64,000 nucleotides of DNA from Mycobacterium scrofulaceum (GTDB lineage Bacteria > Actinomycetota > Actinomycetes > Mycobacteriales > Mycobacteriaceae), in contig NZ_LZJW01000179.1 of NCBI RefSeq assembly GCF_001667885.1, positions 1-64,000 of the forward strand, written 5' to 3'. Both the position numbers and the translations under genes were made by a program. The notes below the pieces were generated by a model. That model was not told the origin of the DNA, ran no database searches, and saw only the letters and a list, made by a program, of their open reading frames with translations. Shown here piece after piece: positions 34,985 to 42,019 of this stretch. Each line of letters starts with the position of its first letter. Position 1 is the first letter of the stretch.

Positions 34985-36190
34985 GTGTTGCGTTGGATCA
35001 CCGCCGGAGAGTCGCATGGCCGTGCGTTGGTGGCCATGCTCGAAGGCATGGTCGCCGGCGTGGAGGTCACCTCCACCGATATCGCCGACCAATTGGCCCG
35101 CCGCCGGCTCGGTTACGGCCGCGGCGCGCGGATGAAGTTCGAGCGCGACGCGGTGACGGTGCTGTCCGGGGTCCGCCACGGCATCACGCTGGGTGGCCCC
35201 ATCGCGATCGAGATCGGCAACACCGAGTGGCCCAAGTGGGAGACCGTGATGGCCGCCGACCCGGTCGACCCCGCGGAGCTGGCCAACATCGCGCGCAACG
35301 AACCGCTCACCCGGCCGCGGCCCGGCCACGCCGACTACGCCGGGATGCTCAAGTACGGTTTCGACGACGCCCGCCCGGTCCTGGAACGGGCCAGCGCCCG
35401 GGAGACCGCCGCCCGCGTCGCGGTGGGCACGGTCGCGCGGTCCTTCCTGCGCCAGGCGCTCGGCGTGGACGTGCTCTCCCACGTCATCGCGATCGGCCCG
35501 TCGGCGCCCTACGACGGCCCCCCGCCGCGCCCGGAAGACCTGCCCGCGATCGACGACAGTCCCGTGCGCGCCTTCGACAAGGGCGCCGAGGAAGCGATGA
35601 TCGCCGAGATCGAGGCGGCCAAGAAGGACGGCGACACCCTCGGCGGCGTGGTCGAGGTGGTGGCGCTGGGCCTTCCGGTGGGCCTCGGCTCCTTCACCAG
35701 CGGCGACAACCGCCTGGACAGCCAGCTCGCGGCCGCCGTGATGGGCATCCAGGCCATCAAGGGCGTGGAGATCGGCGACGGCTTCGAAACGGCGCGCCGC
35801 CGCGGCAGCCGCGCGCACGACGAGATGTACCCCGGGCCCGACGGCGTGGTCCGCTCGACGAACCGCGCCGGCGGGCTGGAGGGCGGCATGACCAACGGCC
35901 AGCCGCTGCGGGTGCGGGCCGCGATGAAGCCCATCTCCACCGTGCCGCGGGCGCTGGCCACCGTCGACATGGCGACCGGCGACGAGGCCGTCGCCATCCA
36001 CCAGCGCTCGGACGTGTGCGCGGTGCCCGCCGCCGGCGTGGTCGTCGAAGCCATGGTGGCGTTGGTGCTCGCCCGCGCCGCGCTGGAGAAGTTCGGCGGC
36101 GACTCGCTCACCGAAACCCGCCGCAACATCGAGGCGTACCAGCGCGCGGTCGCCGACCGGGAAGCGCCGGCCGCCCGGGGGACCGCGTAA
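34985..36190 (+). CDS. aroC: Chorismate synthase
   Basis: A 401-residue FMN-dependent enzyme (called aroF in M. tuberculosis) making chorismate from EPSP. Family signatures are ITAGESHGRALV at the N terminus, RARETAARVAVG-type sequence near residue 135 (SARETAARVAVGTVA), and RRGSRAHDEMYPG. GTG 34985 gives MLRWITAGESHG and the family length; GGGAGA lies 9 nt upstream. Its stop overlaps the aroK start (TAATG). Confidence 0.97.
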   Translation: MLRWITAGESHGRALVAMLEGMVAGVEVTSTDIADQLARRRLGYGRGARMKFERDAVTVLSGVRHGITLGGPIAIEIGNTEWPKWETVMAADPVDPAELANIARNEPLTRPRPGHADYAGMLKYGFDDARPVLERASARETAARVAVGTVARSFLRQALGVDVLSHVIAIGPSAPYDGPPPRPEDLPAIDDSPVRAFDKGAEEAMIAEIEAAKKDGDTLGGVVEVVALGLPVGLGSFTSGDNRLDSQLAAAVMGIQAIKGVEIGDGFETARRRGSRAHDEMYPGPDGVVRSTNRAGGLEGGMTNGQPLRVRAAMKPISTVPRALATVDMATGDEAVAIHQRSDVCAVPAAGVVVEAMVALVLARAALEKFGGDSLTETRRNIEAYQRAVADREAPAARGTA

Positions 36191-36726
36191 TGGCGCCCAG
36201 GGCCGTGCTCGTCGGGCTGCCGGGCTCGGGCAAGTCCACCATCGGGCGCCGCCTGGCTAAGGCGCTCGGCGTCGAGTTCCTCGACACCGACGCGGCGATC
36301 GAGCAGCGGACCGGGCGCAGCATCGCCGACATCTTCGCCACCGACGGCGAGCAGGAGTTCCGCCGTATCGAGGAGGACGCGGTGCGTGCCGCGCTGGCCG
36401 ACCACGACGGCGTCGTGTCGCTCGGCGGCGGTGCGGTGACCAGCCCGGGGGTCTGCGAGGCGCTCGCCGGCCACACGGTCATCTACCTGGAGATCAGCGC
36501 CAGCGAAGGCGTGCGGCGCACCGGCGGCAACGCCGTGCGCCCTCTGCTCGCCGGACCCGACCGCGCGGAGAAATTCCGCGCGCTGATGGCCTCGCGGGTC
36601 CCGCTCTACCGGCGCGTGTCGACGATCCGCGTCGACACCAATCGCCGCAATCCCGGTGCGGTGGTGCGCTACATCGTGTCTCGGCTGCAGACCCCCGAGA
36701 ACGCTCACGCGGAGGCCGCGACATGA
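36190..36726 (+). CDS. aroK: Shikimate kinase
   Basis: A 178-residue P-loop kinase phosphorylating shikimate at the 3-OH. The Walker A is GLPGSGKSTIG, the shikimate-binding Asp is in FLDTDAAIEQ, the Arg in EFRRIEED, and GGGAV forms the substrate loop; the lid contains RPLLAG. The length equals that of other mycobacterial enzymes. ATG overlaps the aroC stop by one base and its own stop overlaps aroB (ATGA). Confidence 0.97.
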   Translation: MAPRAVLVGLPGSGKSTIGRRLAKALGVEFLDTDAAIEQRTGRSIADIFATDGEQEFRRIEEDAVRAALADHDGVVSLGGGAVTSPGVCEALAGHTVIYLEISASEGVRRTGGNAVRPLLAGPDRAEKFRALMASRVPLYRRVSTIRVDTNRRNPGAVVRYIVSRLQTPENAHAEAAT

Positions 36727-37814
36727 CCGCGCCGGTCACCGTCGAGGTGGCCGTCGACCCGCCCTACCCTGTGATCATCGGCACCGACCTGGGCGACCAG
36801 CTGGTCGAGCTGCTCTGCGACCGGCACCGGGTGGCGGTCGTGCATCAACCGGTGCTGGCGCACACCGCCGAAGCGATCCGAAGCCGCTTGGCGGACAAGG
36901 GCGTTGACGCGCACCGCATCGAAATCCCGGACGCCGAAGCCGGCAAGGACCTGCCGGTCGTGGCATTCCTCTGGGAAGTGTTCGGCCGCATCGGCATTGA
37001 CCGCAAAGACGCGGTGGTCAGCCTGGGCGGCGGCGCCGCCACCGACGTCGCCGGGTTCGCGGCCGCCACCTGGCTGCGCGGAGTCGACGTGGTCCACATT
37101 CCCACCACGCTGCTCGGCATGGTCGACGCAGCCGTCGGCGGCAAGACCGGCATCAACACCGACGCGGGCAAGAACCTGGTGGGCGCGTTTCATCAGCCGC
37201 TGGCGGTGCTGGTCGACCTGGCAACCCTGGAAACGTTGCCGCACAACGAACTCGTCGCCGGAATGGCCGAGGTCGTCAAGACCGGTTTCATCGCCGACCC
37301 CGCGATCCTCGACCTCATCGAAGCCGACCCGCAAGCCGCCGTGAACCCCACCGGCGACGTGCTCCCCGAACTGGTCCGGCGCTCGATCGCCGTCAAGGCG
37401 AAGGTGGTCGCCGCCGACGAGAAAGAGTCGGAACTGCGCGAAATCCTCAACTACGGCCACACCTTGGCGCATGCGATCGAGCGCCGGGAACGCTACGAGT
37501 GGCGCCACGGCGCCGCGGTGTCGGTGGGCTTGGTCTTCGCCGCGGAGCTGGCCCGCCTCGCGGGCCGGCTCGACGACGCGACCGCGCAACGCCACCGCAC
37601 CGTCCTGGCGGCGCTGGGGCTGCCGGTCAGCTACGACGCCGACGCCTTGCCGCAGTTGCTGGAATACATGGCCCAGGACAAGAAGTCGCGTGCCGGTGTG
37701 CTCAGATTCGTCGTCCTCGACGGGCTGGCCAAGCCGGGGCGGCTGGCCGGGCCCGACCCGTCGCTGCTGGCGGCGGCGTACGCGGGGTTGTCAGAAGAAG
37801 AAGGGGCCGGATGA
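36723..37814 (+). CDS. aroB: 3-dehydroquinate synthase
   Basis: A 363-residue NAD- and zinc-dependent enzyme converting DAHP to 3-dehydroquinate. Seen are SLGGGAATDVAGFAAATWLRG for NAD binding, TTLLGMVDAAVGGKTGIN with the catalytic Lys, and LNYGHTLAHAIE with zinc-ligand His residues. Length is normal. It is translationally coupled to aroK and to aroQ by 4-nt overlaps. Confidence 0.97.
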   Translation: MTAPVTVEVAVDPPYPVIIGTDLGDQLVELLCDRHRVAVVHQPVLAHTAEAIRSRLADKGVDAHRIEIPDAEAGKDLPVVAFLWEVFGRIGIDRKDAVVSLGGGAATDVAGFAAATWLRGVDVVHIPTTLLGMVDAAVGGKTGINTDAGKNLVGAFHQPLAVLVDLATLETLPHNELVAGMAEVVKTGFIADPAILDLIEADPQAAVNPTGDVLPELVRRSIAVKAKVVAADEKESELREILNYGHTLAHAIERRERYEWRHGAAVSVGLVFAAELARLAGRLDDATAQRHRTVLAALGLPVSYDADALPQLLEYMAQDKKSRAGVLRFVVLDGLAKPGRLAGPDPSLLAAAYAGLSEEEGAG

Positions 37815-38251
37815 CCACCACCGTCAACGTCATCAACGGCCCGAACCTGGGTCGGCTGGGTCGCCGCGAGCCCGAGGTCTACGGGGACACCACGCACGAC
37901 GAACTGGCCGCACTCATCGAGCGGGAGGCCACCGCCCTGGGCCTGAAAGCCCTTGTGCGCCAGAGTGATAGCGAAGGCCAGCTGCTGGACTGGATCCATG
38001 CGGCCGCCGACGCCGGCGAGCCGGTGATCCTCAACGCCGGCGGCCTCACCCACACATCGGTGGCGCTGCGCGACGCGTGCGCCGAGTTGCGCGCGCCCCT
38101 GATCGAGGTGCACATCTCCAATGTGCATGCGCGCGAGGAGTTTCGGCGCCACTCGTACCTGAGCCCCGTGGCCACGGGAGTGATCGTCGGGTTGGGAATT
38201 CAGGGCTACCTGCTCGCCCTGCGCTACCTGGCGGAAGCCGCCAAGGGCTAG
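37811..38251 (+). CDS. aroQ: Type II 3-dehydroquinate dehydratase
   Basis: A 146-residue type II dehydroquinase (named aroD in M. tuberculosis). The opening VINGPNLGRLGRREPEVYG carries the active-site Arg and Tyr, NAGGLTHTSVALRDA is the substrate loop, and EVHISNVHAREEFRRHS holds the catalytic His. It closes the aroC-aroK-aroB-aroQ unit. Its last 4 nt overlap the stop codon of the convergent membrane-protein gene. Confidence 0.97.
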   Translation: MTTTVNVINGPNLGRLGRREPEVYGDTTHDELAALIEREATALGLKALVRQSDSEGQLLDWIHAAADAGEPVILNAGGLTHTSVALRDACAELRAPLIEVHISNVHAREEFRRHSYLSPVATGVIVGLGIQGYLLALRYLAEAAKG

Positions 38252-38931
38252 TCCTTCTTGGGCTCCGCGCCCGGCTTCGTGGCATCGTCGCCGCCGTCGG
38301 TGCGGATCACTTCGGTCTTCGGCTCGTGGTCGGCCGCGGTGTGGATCGTCTCCGTCGGCGCGTCACGCTCGGCCGTGGCGACCGAAGCGGTCCGCTCCTC
38401 GTGCTGGGCTCCCGCGGTGGGAATCTCACCGGTCGGCGCGTCGTCACCGCGCACCGCGGAGAACACGTCGGTGTCGGCGCGCTCGTCGTCCGCTGCCTTC
38501 TGCCGGGGCGGGGGATTGCGGTCCACCCGCCAACGGCCGATCGTCACGCCGATGATCCCGGGCAGGAACACGCACAGGGCGGTGAACGCCGCGAACGTCG
38601 TCACCTCGTTAATCAGCCCACCGGTGTAGAGGCCGTTGTACACCAGCGCGATCAGCCACGAGACCGCACCGGACAAGACGCCGGCCACCAGGCCGGCCAG
38701 CAGCCAGGTCATCGCCAGGTCGCCCCGCCGGTCCGGGTCGGGGTTGGCTTTCGCGTCGGCCCGGCCGTCGAGCACCCCCCACACGGCTACGCCGATGATG
38801 AACAACAGGAGCAGCACCACGCTGAAGAGCCCGGCCTGCGTCTGCCACGCGTTGATCAACGCGCCCTGCAACAAGCGAACGACTACCATCGCCGCGGCGT
38901 ATACCAATCCGCGCAGCATCCAGGACCTCAT
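38248..38931 (-). CDS. Four-helix membrane protein, B-4DMT-like (Rv2536-like)
   Basis: A 227-residue protein with four transmembrane helices in the first ~135 residues (for example GLFSVVLLLLFIIGVAVWGVL and TWLLAGLVAGVLSGAVSWLIA segments) and a ~90-residue acidic, Thr/Ala-rich cytoplasmic tail. It resembles M. tuberculosis Rv2536, which database annotation places among B-4DMT transporters; function is not shown. ATG 38931 is preferred to a TTG six bases upstream. It is divergent from pepQ across 33 bp. Confidence 0.8.
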   Translation of the reverse strand: MRSWMLRGLVYAAAMVVVRLLQGALINAWQTQAGLFSVVLLLLFIIGVAVWGVLDGRADAKANPDPDRRGDLAMTWLLAGLVAGVLSGAVSWLIALVYNGLYTGGLINEVTTFAAFTALCVFLPGIIGVTIGRWRVDRNPPPRQKAADDERADTDVFSAVRGDDAPTGEIPTAGAQHEERTASVATAERDAPTETIHTAADHEPKTEVIRTDGGDDATKPGAEPKKD

Positions 38932-38950
38932 GGGCAATCAGCGTAGCGAG

Positions 38951-38956
38951 TACCGT
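38951..38956 (+). promoter_or_regulatory. Putative -10 element of pepQ (leaderless)
   Basis: TACCGT ends 8 bp before the pepQ GTG with no ribosome-binding site between, the arrangement expected for a leaderless mycobacterial transcript. Confidence 0.4.
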
Positions 38957-38964
38957 CAAGGGTC

Positions 38965-40083
38965 GTGACACATTCTCAGCGTCGGGACAACCTGAAAGCG
39001 CAAATCAGTGCCAGCGGACTGGACGCGATGCTGGTCAGCGACCTGAACAACGTGCGCTACCTGTCCGGTTTCACCGGGTCGAACGGCGCGTTGCTGGTGT
39101 TCGCCGACGATCGCGACCCCGTGCTGGCCACCGACGGCCGGTACCGCACCCAGGCGGCCGAGCAGGCGCAGGGGCTCGAGATCGCCATCGAACGCGCCCT
39201 CGGGCGCTACCTGGTCGGCCGCGCCTCCGACGACGGGGTCGGGAAGCTGGGCTTCGAGAGCAACGTGGTGACCGTCGACGCCTTCGACGCGCTGACCGGC
39301 GAACTCGGCGAGCGCAAGGCGGACACCGAACTGATGCGCGCCGCCGGGACCGTCGAGGCGCTGCGGGAAATCAAGGACGACGGCGAGGTGGCGCTGCTGC
39401 GGTTGGCCTGCGAGGCGGCCGACGCCGCCCTGGCCGATCTGGTGGAGCGCGGCGGCCTGCGGCCGGGCCGAACCGAGCGGGAGGTGAGCCGGGAGCTCGA
39501 GGCGCTGATGCTCGACCACGGCGCCGACGCGATCTCGTTCGAGACCATCGTGGCCGCCGGGCCGAATTCGGCGATTCCGCATCACCGGCCCACCGACGCG
39601 GTGCTGGCCAGCGGCGACTTCGTCAAGATCGACTTCGGTGCGTTGGTGGCCGGCTACCACTCCGACATGACCCGCACGTTCGTGCTCGGCAAGGCCGCCG
39701 ACTGGCAGCTGGAGATCTACCAGCTGGTCGCCGACGCGCAGCGGGCCGGCCGCGAGGCGCTGCGGCCGGGCGCGAGCCTGCGCGACGTCGACGGCGCGGC
39801 GCGCCAGCTGATCGTCGACGCGGGCTACGGCGAGCAGTTCGGCCACGGTCTGGGGCACGGGGTGGGGCTGCAGATCCACGAGGCGCCGGGAATCGGCGCC
39901 ACCTCGACCGGCACCCTGCTGGCGGGCTCGGTGGTGACTGTCGAGCCCGGCGTCTACCTACCGGGCCGCGGCGGCGTGCGCATCGAGGACACCCTGGTCG
40001 TGCCCGACGAGGCGGCGGCGGCCCGCGGGGGCGCGCCGGAGCTGCTGACCAGGTTCCCCAAGGAGTTGGCGATCCTCGGCTAG
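38965..40083 (+). CDS. pepQ: Xaa-Pro aminopeptidase / M24 metallopeptidase
   Basis: A 372-residue cytoplasmic dimetal peptidase. An N-terminal creatinase-like domain (DAMLVSDLNNVRYLSGFTG) precedes the pita-bread domain with all metal ligands: Asp in FVKIDFGALVAGYHSDMTR (two), His in GHGLGHGVGLQIHE, Glu in TVEPGVYLPG and GGVRIEDT. It cleaves dipeptides or N-terminal residues before proline. M. tuberculosis Rv2535c is the likely orthologue. GTG start; probably leaderless. Confidence 0.94.
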   Translation: MTHSQRRDNLKAQISASGLDAMLVSDLNNVRYLSGFTGSNGALLVFADDRDPVLATDGRYRTQAAEQAQGLEIAIERALGRYLVGRASDDGVGKLGFESNVVTVDAFDALTGELGERKADTELMRAAGTVEALREIKDDGEVALLRLACEAADAALADLVERGGLRPGRTEREVSRELEALMLDHGADAISFETIVAAGPNSAIPHHRPTDAVLASGDFVKIDFGALVAGYHSDMTRTFVLGKAADWQLEIYQLVADAQRAGREALRPGASLRDVDGAARQLIVDAGYGEQFGHGLGHGVGLQIHEAPGIGATSTGTLLAGSVVTVEPGVYLPGRGGVRIEDTLVVPDEAAAARGGAPELLTRFPKELAILG

Positions 40084-40119
40084 GCCATGCGCGCCGTGGG
40101 GCGGACAACGGCCCCGGGG

Positions 40120-40125
40120 TAAAGT
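40120..40125 (+). promoter_or_regulatory. Putative -10 element before the small ORF
   Basis: TAAAGT lies 8 bp before the GTG at 40134 with no ribosome site, a leaderless arrangement. Such an AT-rich hexamer is rare in the surrounding DNA and supports expression of the short gene. Confidence 0.4.
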
Positions 40126-40133
40126 CGGGTGGC

Positions 40134-40355
40134 GTGAACGGGGTGGAGCCAATCGAACGTGGCCTGGCGCGCCTGCGGGATTTTCGGTGGGACTTGAACG
40201 CTCAGCCGCTGCGGGAGCTGCGGCTGGAGGTCGACATCGTGTACTTCACCGTCCCGGTGCCGTTTTCCGGCGGCAGGAAGCTCAGCGTTCCCTTCCTGAC
40301 AATGATCAAGCGGGTGCCCCCTTCGCCCACCGGGCCGGCCGAGGCCGGCCCGTAA
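40134..40355 (+). CDS. Short hypothetical protein between pepQ and efp
   Basis: A possible 73-residue protein (VNGVEPIERGLARL at the start, then LRLEVDIVYFTVPVPFSGG). Its codons are strongly GC at the third position, as in true genes here, and a -10-like hexamer precedes the GTG. The last residues, PTGPAEAGP, are encoded by a 22-bp perfect hairpin that ends at the stop codon. No family is recognised. Without it the 410 bp between pepQ and efp would be empty. Confidence 0.45.
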   Translation: MNGVEPIERGLARLRDFRWDLNAQPLRELRLEVDIVYFTVPVPFSGGRKLSVPFLTMIKRVPPSPTGPAEAGP

Positions 40356-40379
40356 CGGGAGAGCGGAAGCCGGGCTTCC
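40331..40379. terminator. Two adjacent hairpins before efp
   Basis: CGGGCCGGCC-GA-GGCCGGCCCG (40331-40352; 10-bp perfect stem) is followed by GGAAGC-CGG-GCTTCC (40365-40379; 6-bp stem with 3-nt loop). No T-run follows, but tandem strong hairpins between two units are typical of mycobacterial termination regions. Confidence 0.45.
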
Positions 40380-40427
40380 CGCCGGTCATCGGCCACCCGA
40401 GGCGCGGGCGCCGGCGGCCTCCCGCTC

Positions 40428-40433
40428 TAGACT
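40428..40433 (+). promoter_or_regulatory. Putative -10 element of efp
   Basis: TAGACT, identical to the proposed aspS -10, lies 60 bp before the efp start and would give a leader of about 54 nt. Confidence 0.4.
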
Positions 40434-40447
40434 GACGACAAGTTGCA

Positions 40448-40468
40448 GACAGTCGGCGAACGACTGTC
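40448..40468 (+). promoter_or_regulatory. Hairpin in the efp leader
   Basis: GACAGTCG-GCGAA-CGACTGTC forms a perfect 8-bp stem with a 5-nt loop inside the predicted efp leader. It ends 8 nt before the AGGAGA ribosome site at 40477-40482 and may affect translation or message stability. Confidence 0.5.
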
Positions 40469-40493
40469 CATCCCCTAGGAGATACACCGAACC

Positions 40494-41057
40494 GTGGCAA
40501 GCACCGCCGACTTCAAGAACGGACTGGTGCTGGTGATCGATGGCCAGCTCTGGCAGATCGTCGAATTCCAGCACGTCAAACCCGGCAAGGGTCCCGCCTT
40601 CGTGCGCACCAAGCTCAAGAACGTGCTTTCCGGCAAGGTCGTCGACAAGACGTACAACGCCGGCGTGAAGGTGGAGACGGCCACGGTCGACCGGCGCGAC
40701 ACCACCTACCTGTACCGCGACGGCTCGGACTTCGTGTTCATGGACAGCCAGGACTACGAGCAGCACCCGCTGCCGGAGTCGCTGGTCGGCGACGCGGCCC
40801 GGTTCCTGCTCGAGGGCCTGCCGGTGCAGGTGGCGTTCCACAACGGGGCGCCGCTCTATATCGAGCTGCCGGTGGCCGTCGAGATGGAGGTCACCCACAC
40901 CGAGCCGGGCCTGCAGGGCGACCGGTCGAGCGCCGGCACCAAGCCCGCCACCGTGGAGACCGGGGCGGAGATCCAGGTGCCGCTGTTCATCAACACCGGC
41001 GACAAGCTCAAGGTGGACACGCGCGACGGCAGCTACTTGGGGCGCGTCAACGCGTGA
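40494..41057 (+). CDS. efp: Elongation factor P
   Basis: A 187-residue translation factor that relieves ribosome stalling at polyproline. Three beta-barrel domains are recognisable: FKNGLVLVIDGQLWQIVEFQ, then VKPGKGPAFVRTKLKN with the tip Lys, and VTHTEPGLQGD plus INTGDKLKVDTRDGSYLGR at the C terminus. GTG start with AGGAGA 11 nt upstream. It overlaps nusB by 4 nt, giving the conserved efp-nusB pair. Confidence 0.97.
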   Translation: MASTADFKNGLVLVIDGQLWQIVEFQHVKPGKGPAFVRTKLKNVLSGKVVDKTYNAGVKVETATVDRRDTTYLYRDGSDFVFMDSQDYEQHPLPESLVGDAARFLLEGLPVQVAFHNGAPLYIELPVAVEMEVTHTEPGLQGDRSSAGTKPATVETGAEIQVPLFINTGDKLKVDTRDGSYLGRVNA

Positions 41058-41551
41058 GCAGGCCCGTCAGGGGACGCCATCAGGCCCGCAAGCGCGCCGT
41101 TGACCTGCTGTTCGAGGCCGAGGCCCGCGGGCTGGGTCCGGCCGAGATCGTCGACCTGCGCACGGCGCTGGCCGAAGCCGACCCGGACGTGGCGCAGCTG
41201 CAGCCCTACACGGTCGCGGTGACGCGTGGCGTCGGCGAGCACGCCGCCCACATCGACGACCTGATCAGCTCGCACCTGCAGGGCTGGACGTTGGACCGGC
41301 TGCCGGCAGTGGACCGCGCCATCCTGCGGGTCGCGGTGTGGGAGCTGCTCTACGCCGACGACGTGCCGGAGCCGGTCGCCGTGGACGAGGCCGTGCAGCT
41401 GGCCAAGGAGCTGTCCACCGACGAATCGCCGGCCTTCGTCAACGGGGTGCTGGGCCAGGTCATGCTGGTGACGCCGCAGATCCGGGCGGCCGCCGCGGCG
41501 GTCCGATCCAGCGCGGCCGGCGCGCCGGAGAACGAGGAACCGCAGCGGTGA
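41054..41551 (+). CDS. nusB: Transcription antitermination factor NusB
   Basis: A 165-residue all-helical RNA-binding factor that works with NusE/S10 on rRNA leaders. Recognised by HQARKRAVDLLFEAEARG at the N terminus (boxA-binding Arg-rich helix) and LDRLPAVDRAILRVAVWELLY and AKELSTDESPAFVNGVLG later. It has a short Ala/Glu-rich tail. GTG 41054 overlaps efp; its stop overlaps the next gene. Confidence 0.95.
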   Translation: MSRPVRGRHQARKRAVDLLFEAEARGLGPAEIVDLRTALAEADPDVAQLQPYTVAVTRGVGEHAAHIDDLISSHLQGWTLDRLPAVDRAILRVAVWELLYADDVPEPVAVDEAVQLAKELSTDESPAFVNGVLGQVMLVTPQIRAAAAAVRSSAAGAPENEEPQR

Positions 41552-41952
41552 GCCGGCTGGAGCTGCGCGCCGTCATCGCGGGCTTGCTGGCCGCGACCGT
41601 GGTGTTGGGCGCCGTCGTCTGCGCCGCCTTCGGGTGGACGATCGTCGCGTCGGCCCTGGCGATCTACGCGCTCGCGGTGGGGGCGTGGCTCTACCACTGC
41701 GTCGAACGGCTGATCGTGGCCCGCCGCATCAGCACGGTTCGCAGCGCCGCCAAGCCGCTGCAGCCGCTGCTGCCGGTGATGGCCGCGATCATGGGGTTGA
41801 CGCAGGCCGTGGTGCGATCGCTGTCCGACGTCACCGAGCTGCCGGCCCGGCGTTGGGACCTTCCGGTGCTGCGCTGGGTGGACGGCACGCGCGCCAACCG
41901 GCGCATCGTGGACGCCGACGGCGGCGACGACGGGATCACCGAATCGACCTGA
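41548..41952 (+). CDS. Conserved membrane protein (Rv2532c-like)
   Basis: A 134-residue protein with two adjacent hydrophobic helices (VIAGLLAATVVLGAVVCAAFG and IVASALAIYALAVGAWLY) and a C-terminal soluble region with a further weakly hydrophobic segment (LLPVMAAIMGLTQAVV). The GTG overlaps the nusB stop (GTGA), so it is the third gene of the efp operon. M. tuberculosis has Rv2532c in the same place. Function unknown. Confidence 0.78.
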   Translation: MSRLELRAVIAGLLAATVVLGAVVCAAFGWTIVASALAIYALAVGAWLYHCVERLIVARRISTVRSAAKPLQPLLPVMAAIMGLTQAVVRSLSDVTELPARRWDLPVLRWVDGTRANRRIVDADGGDDGITEST

Positions 41953-42019
41953 GGCGAAACGATCACGTGGGCGGCGCGGCGGGGTGAGAATACAAGTCGC
42001 TCAGAAGAACAGGTGAGAC

